DNA of 64,000 nt. Origin: Streptomyces acidiscabies (GTDB lineage: Bacteria; Actinomycetota; Actinomycetes; Streptomycetales; Streptomycetaceae). The stretch covers positions 992,001 through 1,056,000 of the forward strand of contig NZ_JAGJBY010000002.1 of NCBI RefSeq assembly GCF_020010905.1, read 5' to 3'. Shown here piece after piece: positions 1 through 9,500 of the stretch. Within the stretch, counting starts at the first letter, position 1, and each line of letters starts with the position of its first letter. The notes under the pieces were generated by a model. It worked only from the letters and a program-made list of their open reading frames with translations. It ran no database searches and had not been told where the DNA came from. Made by a program: the position numbers and the translations under genes.

Positions 1-1201
1 TCTCGAACTCCGGGAGGACCTTCCGCGTCTCGTCCGCCGTCGGACGCTGCTTGTCGTCCAGGCACGAGATGACCCGCTGGGAGTGGCTCGACGTCCCGTA
101 ACGCCCCGAGGAGTCGCGCTCGTTGTAGGCGTCGGCGAGCACCAGCAGGCCCGAGCCGTCGCCGTCCTGAGCCTTCTCCAGCGCGCGGGTGAGGCTCGGC
201 CAGGCGGACTCGGAGTACAGCGGGGTGACGATGCCGGTGACCGCGAGCGTCTGGGTGAGCCTGCGGCCGGAGGACGCCGACAGCGGGTTCGCGTCCAGTC
301 TCTCCAGCAGGTCCGCGATCTTCCGGGTGCCCTCCTCGGGGTCCTGCCCGGTCGACTTCAGGTAGTTGTCGAGCGCCAGCTGGAAGCCCTGGGCCTGGTT
401 GCGGGCGTGGCCCACCGCGTCGGCGGCCGGGTCGACCACCGCGTCCAGGACCAGCCGGCCCACGTTCTTCGGGAACAGGTGCGCGTAGACACCGCCGAGT
501 TCGGTGCCGTACGAGACGCCGAAGTAGTACGTCTTCGCGTCGCCCAGGACCTGGCGCATCAGGTCCATGTCGCGGGCCGTGTCGGTCGTCGACACGTGGG
601 CCATCAGCTCACCGGCCGCCTTCTCGCAGCCCTGTCCGAAGCTGTCCGCGTCCTGGAAGAACGCCCGCTCCTCGGCGGGCGTGTCCGGCGTGGCGTCCAC
701 GGTCTCGGCGGCGGCGATCTCCTTGTCGTCGCGGCAGCGCACGCCCTCGCTGCGGCCCACCCCGCGCGGGTCGAAGCTCACCAGGTCGTAGCGCTCGCGC
801 AGCGCGGTGTAGTCCGGGGCGAACGACGGCAGGGAATCGACGCCCGAGCCGCCGGGGCCGCCGAAGTTGAACAGCAGCGAGCCGATCCGCTCGTCCGCCG
901 ATCCGCTCGACTTCGTCCGCACCAGCGCGACGTCGATCATCCGCCCCTTGGGCTTCGACCAGTCGAGCGGCGCCTTCATCGTCGCGCACTGCCACGCGCC
1001 GCCCGGTGCCGAACTCCCCGTGCAGCGCCGCCAGTCGAGCTTCTGTCCGGTCAGACGGGTGGGGAGCCCGGACGCCGGGGGAGCGTCCGACGCCGGCGCC
1101 TTCCCGCCGTCGTCCGCCTTCTCCTTCGACCCACTGCCGCACCCGGCCACCACCAGCGCCACGACCGCTCCCAACGCGGCCCACCGTACGATTCGCGCCA
1201 T
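1..1201 (-). CDS. Secreted tripeptidyl-aminopeptidase-like lipoprotein (alpha/beta hydrolase, S33), C-terminus cut by window edge
   Basis: Reading leftward from an ATG at 1201 gives 400 open codons that run off the window. The N-terminus MARIVRW is followed by a hydrophobic stretch and a lipobox ending VVAGC, so the protein should be exported and lipid-anchored. The body carries the oxyanion-type motif FNFGGPGGSG, then SFDPRGVGRS and the nucleophile motif YYFGVSYGT. The catalytic Asp and His lie beyond the edge. It closely resembles the next gene downstream of its promoter side at 1317-2861, which is complete and about 110 residues longer at the C-terminus. The family includes the Streptomyces mycelium-associated proteinases SlpD/SlpE and Tap, which remove N-terminal tripeptides. 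The precise substrate is not readable from sequence. The start is preceded by a G-run (GGGGGG) on the coding strand. Confidence 0.9.
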   Translation of the reverse strand, partial: MARIVRWAALGAVVALVVAGCGSGSKEKADDGGKAPASDAPPASGLPTRLTGQKLDWRRCTGSSAPGGAWQCATMKAPLDWSKPKGRMIDVALVRTKSSGSADERIGSLLFNFGGPGGSGVDSLPSFAPDYTALRERYDLVSFDPRGVGRSEGVRCRDDKEIAAAETVDATPDTPAEERAFFQDADSFGQGCEKAAGELMAHVSTTDTARDMDLMRQVLGDAKTYYFGVSYGTELGGVYAHLFPKNVGRLVLDAVVDPAADAVGHARNQAQGFQLALDNYLKSTGQDPEEGTRKIADLLERLDANPLSASSGRRLTQTLAVTGIVTPLYSESAWPSLTRALEKAQDGDGSGLLVLADAYNERDSSGRYGTSSHSQRVISCLDDKQRPTADETRKVLPEFE

Positions 1202-1316
1202 CGCGCACCCCCCGCTTCCGCGCCGCCCGATCCGTGCGTCGAACGGCTGTGCAGCCATCGTAGGGGGAGCAAGCAGACGCTGTGTCAGCCTGTGGATAAC
1301 CCTGTGACCTGCGGTT

Positions 1317-2852
1317 TCAGCGGGGGCAGACGGTTCCCGCCGCCGGGACCTTCCCGTCCAGCAGATAGCCGTTCACCGCGGCCTGGACACATTTGTCCTT
1401 GCTGTCGTAGGCGCCATGTCCCTGGCCCTTGTACGTCAGCTCGACCCCGACCCCCTTGCCCAGCGCCTCCACCATCCTGCGAGCACCCTCGTACGGCGTC
1501 GCCGGGTCGCCGGTGTTGCCGACGACGAGGACCGGAGCCGCGCCGGGCGCGCTCACGTCGGGGTGGCCGGCGGCGCCGGGAACGGCCCAGCCGGTGCAGC
1601 TGACCATGCCCCAGGCGAGGAAGTCGCCGAAGACGGGGGAGGCGGCGCGGAACCCGGGGAGCCCGCGCTCGACGTCCGCCGGGGTGTAACGGGGCTTGTC
1701 GTCGGCGCAGTTGATGGCGATGTTGGCGGCGGTCATGTTGCTGTACTCGCCGTTCGGGCTGCGGCCGTTCATCAGGTCCGACAGCAGCATCAGGACCTTG
1801 CCGTCACCCTCGTACGCCTGCTCCAGACCTTCGGTCAGGTACTCCCAGAAGTCCTTCGAGTACAGGGCCTGGGCGATGCCGTTCGTGGCGGCGGTCTGGG
1901 TCAGCACGCGCGGGAAGTTGCCCGGCAGCGGCTTCGCGTCGAGGCTCTTGAGCAGCCCCGCGATCCGGTCCTTCACGCCCTGCGCGGTGTCGCCGACGGG
2001 GCAGTCCTCCGTCTGGGAGACGCAGTTCTCGGCGTAGTTGTCCAGGGCGAGCTGGAAGCCCTTCGCCTGTCCCAGGGCGCCCTGTTCGGAGGTCTGCGTG
2101 GGGTCGACGACCGCGTCCAGGACCGCGCGGCCGACGTTCTTCGGGAACAGGTGCGCGTAGACGCCGCCCAGCTCGGTGCCGTACGAGATGCCGAAGTAGT
2201 ACAGCTTGTCGTCGCCCAGGACCTGCCGCATGAGGTCCATGTCCCGGGCCGCGTCGGTGGTCCGTACGTACGGGAGCATCTTCCGGGAGTTCTTCTCGCA
2301 GGCCGCGTTGAACTCCTTGGTGGCGGCGAGGAGTCCGGCGCGTTCGGTGGCGTCGTCGGGGGTCATGTCCTGCTGGAAGTAGGCGTCCAGCTGCCGGTCG
2401 TTCTCGCACTTCACACCGGCGCTGCGGCCGACCCCGCGCGGGTCGAAGCTCACCAGGTCGTACCGGGTGCGGAGCTTGTCGTAGTCCGCGCCGAACGACG
2501 GCAGAGTGGTCACGCCCGAGCCACCCGGGCCGCCGAAGTTGAACACCAGCGAGCCGATCCGTCCGCCCGCGTCACCACTCGCCCGCGCGCGGATCAGCGC
2601 GATGCCGATCGTGTCCCCGTGAGGCTTCGACCAGTCCCGTGGCGCCCGCATCGTCGCGCACTGCCACGTCCCTCCGTCCGGCAGCGGAGACGGCACGTTG
2701 CCCCCGCCCTCCGCCTGCGAAGGCGCCGGACAGTCCTTCCACCCCAGCTTCTGCCCCGCAGGCTCTTCCTCCCCGGCCCCACCCCCACAGGCCGCCATCA
2801 GGGACGACAGCAGCACAACGCCGGAGACCAACACGACGGAACGTTTCGCCAT
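1317..2852 (-). CDS. Tripeptidyl-aminopeptidase-like lipoprotein (alpha/beta hydrolase, S33)
   Basis: This 511-residue secreted hydrolase is a paralogue of the truncated gene at 1-1201. I chose the ATG at 2852 (MAKRSVV) because it leads directly into a signal peptide with lipobox LMAAC; an in-frame ATG three codons earlier at 2861 is possible. The motifs are complete: FNFGGPGGSG near residue 105, the nucleophile elbow FGISYGT near 225, an acidic residue in VVGNTGDPATP and the histidine in GQGHGAYD. The family (SlpD/SlpE, Tap) cleaves tripeptides from the N-termini of extracellular proteins. The two genes are tandem on the minus strand with 115 bp between them, so they may be cotranscribed or may be a simple duplication. 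Substrate preference is inferred from the family only. Confidence 0.93.
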   Translation of the reverse strand: MAKRSVVLVSGVVLLSSLMAACGGGAGEEEPAGQKLGWKDCPAPSQAEGGGNVPSPLPDGGTWQCATMRAPRDWSKPHGDTIGIALIRARASGDAGGRIGSLVFNFGGPGGSGVTTLPSFGADYDKLRTRYDLVSFDPRGVGRSAGVKCENDRQLDAYFQQDMTPDDATERAGLLAATKEFNAACEKNSRKMLPYVRTTDAARDMDLMRQVLGDDKLYYFGISYGTELGGVYAHLFPKNVGRAVLDAVVDPTQTSEQGALGQAKGFQLALDNYAENCVSQTEDCPVGDTAQGVKDRIAGLLKSLDAKPLPGNFPRVLTQTAATNGIAQALYSKDFWEYLTEGLEQAYEGDGKVLMLLSDLMNGRSPNGEYSNMTAANIAINCADDKPRYTPADVERGLPGFRAASPVFGDFLAWGMVSCTGWAVPGAAGHPDVSAPGAAPVLVVGNTGDPATPYEGARRMVEALGKGVGVELTYKGQGHGAYDSKDKCVQAAVNGYLLDGKVPAAGTVCPR

Positions 2853-2973
2853 GATCCCCATCCTGCTGCCGGGCCCTCCCCCGCGCGCGTGGCGCGAGCC
2901 GTACGAGGGACCGGGACAGTTCGCCGGTCATCCGGCGCGTGCGCGCGTCGGGGGCTTCGGTGTCACCGGCTCC

Positions 2974-5682
2974 CTACAGCGCGCCCTTGCGGGACAGGTG
3001 GTTGAAGACGATCCAGCCGGGGAGGACCGGGAGCCAGAGGGTGAGGAGGCGGAAGAGGAGGACGGCGGGGGCGGCCACCTCCTTGGGGAGGCCCACGGCG
3101 ATCAGGCCGACCGTGAGGGTGGCCTCGACCGCTCCTACGCCGCCCGGCGTGGGCGCGGCGGAGCCGAGCGCGTTGCCGGCGAGGAAGACGACCGCGACGC
3201 TGGCGAGGCTGATCGACGTCGACTCGTTGCCGAACGCACGGATCGAGGCATCGAGGCACATCACGAAGCAGGCGGTCAGCAGGAGCATGCCGCCGATGCC
3301 GGTGACGAGCTTCTGGGGCCGCTGGAGGATGTCCAGCATGCGCGGGACGACACCCGCGAACAGCGACCGTACGCGCGTGGCGACGAACTTCCGCAGGAAC
3401 GGCACCGACGTCACCACGAGGACGAGTACGGCGACCGTCAGCAGCCCGGCGATGACCGTTCGGGACGGCGTCAGCGACGGCGTCTTCTCGATGCCCGTCA
3501 GGTAGCCGAAGGACAGCAGCATGACGATGTGGCAGCCCAGCCCGAAGAGCTGCGAGGCACCCACGCTGGCCACGGCGAGCCCCGGCCGCACCCCCTGCCG
3601 CTGGAGGAACCGCGTGTTGAGGGCGACCCCGCCGACCGCGGCCGGCGCGACGATCTTCACGAAGGACCCGGCGACCTGCGCGGCGACGGTCCGCGGGAAC
3701 GGCACCCGTTCCGGCACGAACCCCAGGAGGCTCATCGCCGCGGCGACGTAGCTGAGCGCGGAGAACGCCACCGCGGCGGCCACCCAGCCCCACTCGGCGT
3801 TGGAGATCAGCGGTCCGAACTCGATGTGGGTGAGCTGTGTCAGCAGGAAGTACGCGCCCAGGGCGCCCGCCATGAAGCTCAGCAGCGTGCGCGGGCGCAC
3901 CCGCTCCAGGCGGGCCGGTTCGACCGGCGCCTGCGGGCGGATGAGCAGCACCTCGTGCCGGATCTGGGTGAGGAGGTCGTCCTCGCGCGCCTCCTCCACC
4001 GCTTCGTCCATGGCCCGCTTCTCGGCCCGTGCCTCGGCCTTCAGCGTCTTTTTGGCGGCTTTTCCGGAGGAGACCGGCTCTGGTTCCTCAGCGGCCTCCG
4101 GACGGGCCTGCTTGGCCTGTCTGGACGCCTCCAGGACGGCGTCCCGCTCACGCTGCGCCTGCTCCCGGGCCAGCCGGCGCAGCGTGGAGCGCGTGGAACG
4201 GGTCAGCGCGATCGGCTGGAGCATCGGCAGGCAGTCGGCGACCGCGTCCGGACCGAGCACGCTCACCGCCGAGGCCACCGCCCGCTCCGCGCCCACGCGC
4301 AGGCCGAGGGTCGTCACCAGTTGGGCGATGTCCATGAGCAGCAGCAGGGAGCTCGCCGCGATCTCGCCGCCGCGCAGATCGGTGAGGATCACCGTGCCGG
4401 AACGATCCACCAGGATCGCGTCCCCCGCGAGCCTGCGGTGCGCGATACGCCGCGACTGGAGCGCGCGCACCTGATGCCACGCGTTGTGCAGCACCTCGTC
4501 GGTGATCTCCGCGTCCGCCAGTGAGTCCAGCGTGCGCCCGCCGGTGTGCTCGTAGACCAGCATCACGGCGTCCGGGCCCAGCTCGGACATCGCGATCAGC
4601 TTGGGCGCGTTCGCGCCGGCAGCGATCGCCGCGTACGCCAGCAGCGCCTCCTGCTCCAGCGCCTGCCGCAGCGACTGGAGGCTGGAGCGGGTCGCGAAGC
4701 CGCGCAGCGCCAGATTGCGCCACGCGCGGTAGAAGAACCCCTGCGCCTGCTGCTCCCGGTCGACGACCGTCACGTCCAGCGGCGCGCCGTCCTCCAGGGT
4801 GACGAAGTAGCGCCGCCCGCGGTCGCTGTCCCCGGACTCCGTCGCCTCCACGCGCGCGGCGCTCACCGGCCGGAAACCGACCGTCCTGAGGCCCGCCATC
4901 AGCGTGCGCCCGGTGGGCCGGACGTTCGGCGAGCCGACCGCGTACAGCGTGCCGTAGGCGACGCTCCAGCCGATCAGCACCGTGAGGATGATCGAGAAGG
5001 GGGTCGTGTAGCCGGTGACGAGCATCGACAGCGCGTCGAGCAGCAGCACGATCCACAGCACCGCGCGCCAGCGCGGCCGGCGTGACATGCCCACGGCCGA
5101 CATATAGGCGATGACCGGCGCGAGATAGCCGTGCACCGGGTCCGTGAGGGCGTGGATGTCACCGGGGGAGGGCTGGGTGAGCGCGTCCCGGATGGAGGCC
5201 GGGGCGCCCTTGGCGACCCACAGGTCCATGGCGAGCGTCACCCCGTGCGCGAGGACGGCCGCCAGGACGCCGTCGGCGATCCGCAGCCCGTCGCGCTTGA
5301 CCAGCCGTTCGATCGCGAACGCGACCGGCACCAGGAGGATCGCGATGCTGGACGCCAGCCCCGCGATCTTGATCAGCAGGTCGGGCGCCTGGCCGGTGCC
5401 CTTGTTGATGTCCTGCTCCAGGCCGGAGGTCGTGCCGTGCGCGAACGCGGCGATCGCCAGGAGCACCACGATCGCGAGGACGCCCGCCAGGAGCCGCATG
5501 AGGTCCGAGGGACGGTGCACGCGCGCGGGGAGCAGCGGTTCGTCGCCCTCCACCTCGTCCACGTGCGCCACGTCCGCGTACTCCTTCGAGCTCCCGCGCG
5601 CGGGCGGTTCGCCTGTGTCCGGGCGCGATGCGCCGTCAGAGGTGCCCTCCGCGTCGTCGGAATGCACACCCTGCTGCTTCAT
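2974..5682 (-). CDS. Large membrane protein: kinase-like domain fused to LPG-synthase-type transmembrane domain (UPF0104)
   Basis: This protein has 902 residues from the ATG at 5682, which has a purine-rich site (AAGAAGAGA) just upstream; an in-frame ATG at 5706 is weaker. An acidic N-terminal tail is followed by several membrane segments (about residues 60-240). Next comes a soluble domain with kinase-fold features (about 260-510): a glutamate-rich helix, MLVYEHTGGRTL and VILTDLRGG. Then comes a charged Lys/Glu/Ala linker. The C-terminal half (about 610-900) is a bundle of hydrophobic helices typical of the lysylphosphatidylglycerol synthase transmembrane family (PF03706). The position where kinases have HxD reads HRRL, with no Asp, so catalysis is doubtful. 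The lysyl-transferase soluble domain of true MprF is missing. A role in envelope lipid handling is inference. Confidence 0.85.
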   Translation of the reverse strand: MKQQGVHSDDAEGTSDGASRPDTGEPPARGSSKEYADVAHVDEVEGDEPLLPARVHRPSDLMRLLAGVLAIVVLLAIAAFAHGTTSGLEQDINKGTGQAPDLLIKIAGLASSIAILLVPVAFAIERLVKRDGLRIADGVLAAVLAHGVTLAMDLWVAKGAPASIRDALTQPSPGDIHALTDPVHGYLAPVIAYMSAVGMSRRPRWRAVLWIVLLLDALSMLVTGYTTPFSIILTVLIGWSVAYGTLYAVGSPNVRPTGRTLMAGLRTVGFRPVSAARVEATESGDSDRGRRYFVTLEDGAPLDVTVVDREQQAQGFFYRAWRNLALRGFATRSSLQSLRQALEQEALLAYAAIAAGANAPKLIAMSELGPDAVMLVYEHTGGRTLDSLADAEITDEVLHNAWHQVRALQSRRIAHRRLAGDAILVDRSGTVILTDLRGGEIAASSLLLLMDIAQLVTTLGLRVGAERAVASAVSVLGPDAVADCLPMLQPIALTRSTRSTLRRLAREQAQRERDAVLEASRQAKQARPEAAEEPEPVSSGKAAKKTLKAEARAEKRAMDEAVEEAREDDLLTQIRHEVLLIRPQAPVEPARLERVRPRTLLSFMAGALGAYFLLTQLTHIEFGPLISNAEWGWVAAAVAFSALSYVAAAMSLLGFVPERVPFPRTVAAQVAGSFVKIVAPAAVGGVALNTRFLQRQGVRPGLAVASVGASQLFGLGCHIVMLLSFGYLTGIEKTPSLTPSRTVIAGLLTVAVLVLVVTSVPFLRKFVATRVRSLFAGVVPRMLDILQRPQKLVTGIGGMLLLTACFVMCLDASIRAFGNESTSISLASVAVVFLAGNALGSAAPTPGGVGAVEATLTVGLIAVGLPKEVAAPAVLLFRLLTLWLPVLPGWIVFNHLSRKGAL

Positions 5683-5867
5683 CGTCTCTTCTTGATCTCG
5701 TATCACCGGTCACCGCCCGCACGATGGTGGCATGCCCGACCGACATCCGGTGATGTCAGGGTGCGAACGCGGGGCGCACAGTCTGCCCGAAGCGTCCTTC
5801 CGGGGCGAGGTCCACCGAGCGTCACGGGCCCGTCGCATTGTCGGTGCGGTGCGGCAGGATGGGGCGG

Positions 5868-6251
5868 ATGAGCGAGCAGAGCCTTCCCGACGACGCCCGC
5901 GCGGAGTACACGGACGCGCTGCCCGAGTACGCCGAGCGGGTCCTCGACGTCACCGAGCTGATCCCGCCGGGCCGGGTCATGACGTACGGGGACGTCGCCG
6001 AGTGGCTCCAGGAGGGCGGCCCCCGGCAGGTCGGGCGTGTCATGGCCCTCTACGGGGGCGCCGTGCCGTGGTGGCGCGTCGTGCGCGCGGACGGCGCTCT
6101 GCTGCCCGGACACGAACTGCGGGCCCTCGATCACTACCGTGCGGAGGGCACCCCGCTCAAAGCGGCGGGCGCCGCCGCTCAGGGGCATCTGCCGCGCCTC
6201 GACATGAAGCGGGCGCGCTGGGACGGCGGCGGCGCGGACGGGCACACCTGA
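5868..6251 (+). CDS. Alkyltransferase-like (ATL/MGMT-family) DNA-binding protein
   Basis: The protein has 127 residues starting at ATG 5868 (MSEQSLPDD), preceded by GGGGCGG. The fold signature of the O6-alkylguanine alkyltransferase DNA-binding domain is clear: IPPGRVMTYGDVAEWL near residues 32-47 and GRVMALYGG further on. In true methyltransferases the next motif is PCHRV with the acceptor cysteine; here it reads VPWWRVVRADG, so the acceptor Cys is a Trp. That places it with alkyltransferase-like proteins, which bind O6-alkylguanine and flag it for nucleotide excision repair but do not repair it themselves. It lies just upstream of the adnA helicase-nuclease gene, separated by about 260 bp, in a DNA-repair neighbourhood. 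An in-frame TTG at 5838 is a less likely start. Confidence 0.88.
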   Translation: MSEQSLPDDARAEYTDALPEYAERVLDVTELIPPGRVMTYGDVAEWLQEGGPRQVGRVMALYGGAVPWWRVVRADGALLPGHELRALDHYRAEGTPLKAAGAAAQGHLPRLDMKRARWDGGGADGHT

Positions 6252-6508
6252 CAGCTTCCGCCATCGCGGGAACCCTCGAAGGACCCGTGCGCCGTTCGGG
6301 TGAACCGGGGCACGCCCGGAGCATGACGTACGTTCGAGGGGCAAGGGGCGTGTGAGCCGTACGAGGCGCACGGGACCGACCGGAAGGCCCTCACCGGGGC
6401 CGGCTCCCGGCGTAGCGTCGGCCGCACACGTCCCCCTCATCCCGAGACCACCGCCCGGCACGGACGGACGGCGGCGAACCAGCACACCCACCAGGACCGG
6501 CGAACCAC

Positions 6509-9500
6509 GTGAGCACCTCTCCCTCCACCGGGCGCCTGCCGCACCCCCAGGTACGGCAGGGGACCCGTGGCGCCTACCGACTGGTGCGCACCCCTCCGGC
6601 CCGCGAGGCTCCCCCTCGTCTGGACGCCGCGCAGCGCGCCGTGGTTGACCACACCACCGGCCCTCTGCTGGTTCTCGCGGGTCCCGGCACCGGCAAGACC
6701 ACCACCCTCGTCGAGTCCGTCGCCGCCCGCGTCGAGCGCGGCGGCGACCCCGCGCGGATCCTCGTCCTGACGTTCAGCCGCAAGGCCGCCGTCGAGCTGC
6801 GCGACCGCATGGCCCTGCGCATGGGCGCCTCGCGCGCACCCCAGGCGACCACCTTCCACTCGTTCTGCTACGCCCTCGTGCGCGCCCACCAGGACAGCGA
6901 ACTGTTCGTGGAGCCCCTGCGGCTGCTCTCCGGCCCCGAGCAGGACGTCACCGTCCGGGAGCTGCTCGCCGGCCAGCTCGACCTCCAGCGCCTCGGCCTC
7001 GCGCACGTGAGCTGGCCCGACGAACTGCGCGCCTGCCTCACCACGCGCGGGTTCGCCGACGAGGTCCGCGCGGTCCTCGCCCGCAGCCGCGAACTCGGCC
7101 TCGGCCCCGAGGCCCTGACCGCCTTCGCCGACCGCATCGGCCGCCCCGACTGGCGCGCCGCCGCCGTCTTCCTCGCCGAGTACCTCGACGTCCTCGACCT
7201 CCAAGGGGTCCTCGACTACGCCGAACTCGTCCACCGCGCCGTCCTCCTCGCCCAGCGCCCCGAGGCCGCCGCCCACCTCGCCGCGCGCTACGACGCCGTC
7301 TACGTCGACGAGTACCAGGACACCGACCCCGCGCAGGTACGGCTCCTGCGCGCGCTCGCGGGGGACGGCCGCACCCTCGTCGCCCTCGGCGACCCGGACC
7401 AGTCGATCTACGCCTTCCGGGGCGCCGACGTGAACGGCATCCTCGACTTCCCGCACACCTTCCCGCGCGCGGACGGCACCCCCGCCCCCGTCGAGGTCCT
7501 GCGCACCTCGCGCCGCTCCGCCGCCCGCCTGCTGACCGCCACCCGCCTGCTCGCCCAGCGCATGCCCCTCACCCGCCTCCCCGCGGACAAGGCCCGCGCC
7601 CACCGCGCCCTCGCCCCCACGCGCGAGGGCGGCGGCGTCGAGGTGTACACGTACCCGACGACCGGCACCGAGCTCGACAACATCGCCGACATCCTGCGCC
7701 GCGCCCACCTGGAGGACGGCGTCCCCTGGCGCGACATGGCCGTCCTCGTGCGCGCGGGCACCCGTTCCGTACCCGCCCTGCGCCGCGCTCTCAGCACCGC
7801 AGGCGTCCCCCTGCACACCGACGGCGCCGACGTCCCGCTGCGCCACGAACCGGCGGTCGCCCCCCTGTTGACGGCCCTGCGCGCGGTCGCGACGGCGGAG
7901 GCGACGAGCCGTACGGACACCACGGCCGACCCGGACACCGAGCCCGCTGAGCCCGCTGAGCCGCCCGTCTGGCTCGACACCGAGACCGCCCTCACCCTCC
8001 TCGCCTCGCCCCTCGCCGCCATGGACGCCGCCGACGTCCGCCGCCTCGGGCGCGCGCTGCGCGACGAGGAACGGGCCGGCGGCAACCCGCTGCCGCCGCC
8101 CTCCGACGACCTGCTCGCGCGCGCGGTCGCCGAACCCGAACGACTGGTCGCGCACGACCGGGCATACGCGCGCGGCGCACAGGACCTCGGGAAACTGCTC
8201 GCCAAGGCACGCGCGCGCCTCGCGGACGGCGGCACCGCCGAGGAGGCGCTGTGGGAGCTGTGGGCGCGCACGTCCTGGCCCGGCCGGCTCGCCAAAGCCG
8301 CCCTGCGCGGCGGCGCGGCGGGACGCAACGCCGACCGCGACCTCGACGCCGTGTGCGCGCTGTTCGCGACGGCCGCCCGCGCGGAGGCCCGCACCGGCGG
8401 CCGGGGCGCCCTGAACTTCCTGGAGGAGCTGGAGGCCGAGGACATCGCGGCCGACACCCTCACGCGACGCGTCGTACGGCCGGACGCGGTGCGCCTGATG
8501 ACGGCGCACCGCGCCAAGGGCCTCCAGTGGCGCCTGGTCGTCGTCGCCGGCGTCCAGGAAGGGCTGTGGCCCGACCTGCGCCGGCGCGGCTCCCTGCTGG
8601 AGGCCGACCGCATCGGCCGCGACGGACTCGCCGAACCGCTCACCCCGGGCGCGCTGCTCGCCGAGGAACGCCGCCTGTTCTACGTTGCCGCCACCCGCGC
8701 GAGCGAGCGCCTCGTCGTCACCGCCGTGAAGGCGCCCGCCGACGACGGCGATCAGCCCTCCCGCTTCCTCACCGAACTCGGCGTCGAACCCCAGGACGTC
8801 ACCGGCCGCCCCCGCCGCCCCCTGTCGGTCCCCGCGCTCGTCGCCGAACTGCGCGCGACGACGGTCGACCCGCGCGCCTCCGACACTCTCAGGGAGGCCG
8901 CCGCGCGCCGCCTCGCCCGCCTGGCCGCGCTCGCCGACGAGGACGGCCGCCCGCTGGTCCCCGCCGCCCACCCGTACCGCTGGTGGGGCATGTGGGACCG
9001 CACCGAGAGCAAGGTCCCGCTGCGCGACCGCGACCAGCCCGTCGTCCTGTCCGGCAGCGCCCTCGACCAGCTCGCCAACACCTGCGCCCTCCAGTGGTTC
9101 CTCGGCCGCGAGGTGAAGGCCGACGCGCCCGCGACCGCCGCCCAGGGCTTCGGCAACGTCGTCCACGTCCTCGCCGACGAGGTCGCCTCCGGACGGACCC
9201 CCGCCGACCTCGACGTCCTCATGGAGCGCCTCGACTCCGTGTGGAACGGGCTCGCCTTCGACGCGCCCTGGAAGTCCGACCAGGAGAAGCACAACGCGCG
9301 CGTGGCGCTCGAACGCTTCCTGAAGTGGCACGTGCTCGACCGCGCGGGACGCACGCCCGTGGCGAGCGAGCACGACTTCGACGTCACCCTCGAAGCGGGC
9401 GAGTACGAGGTGCGCATCCGCGGCCAGATGGACCGCGTCGAGACCGACACCGACGGCCGCGCGTACGTCGTCGACTTCAAGACCGGCAAGCAGACGCCCA

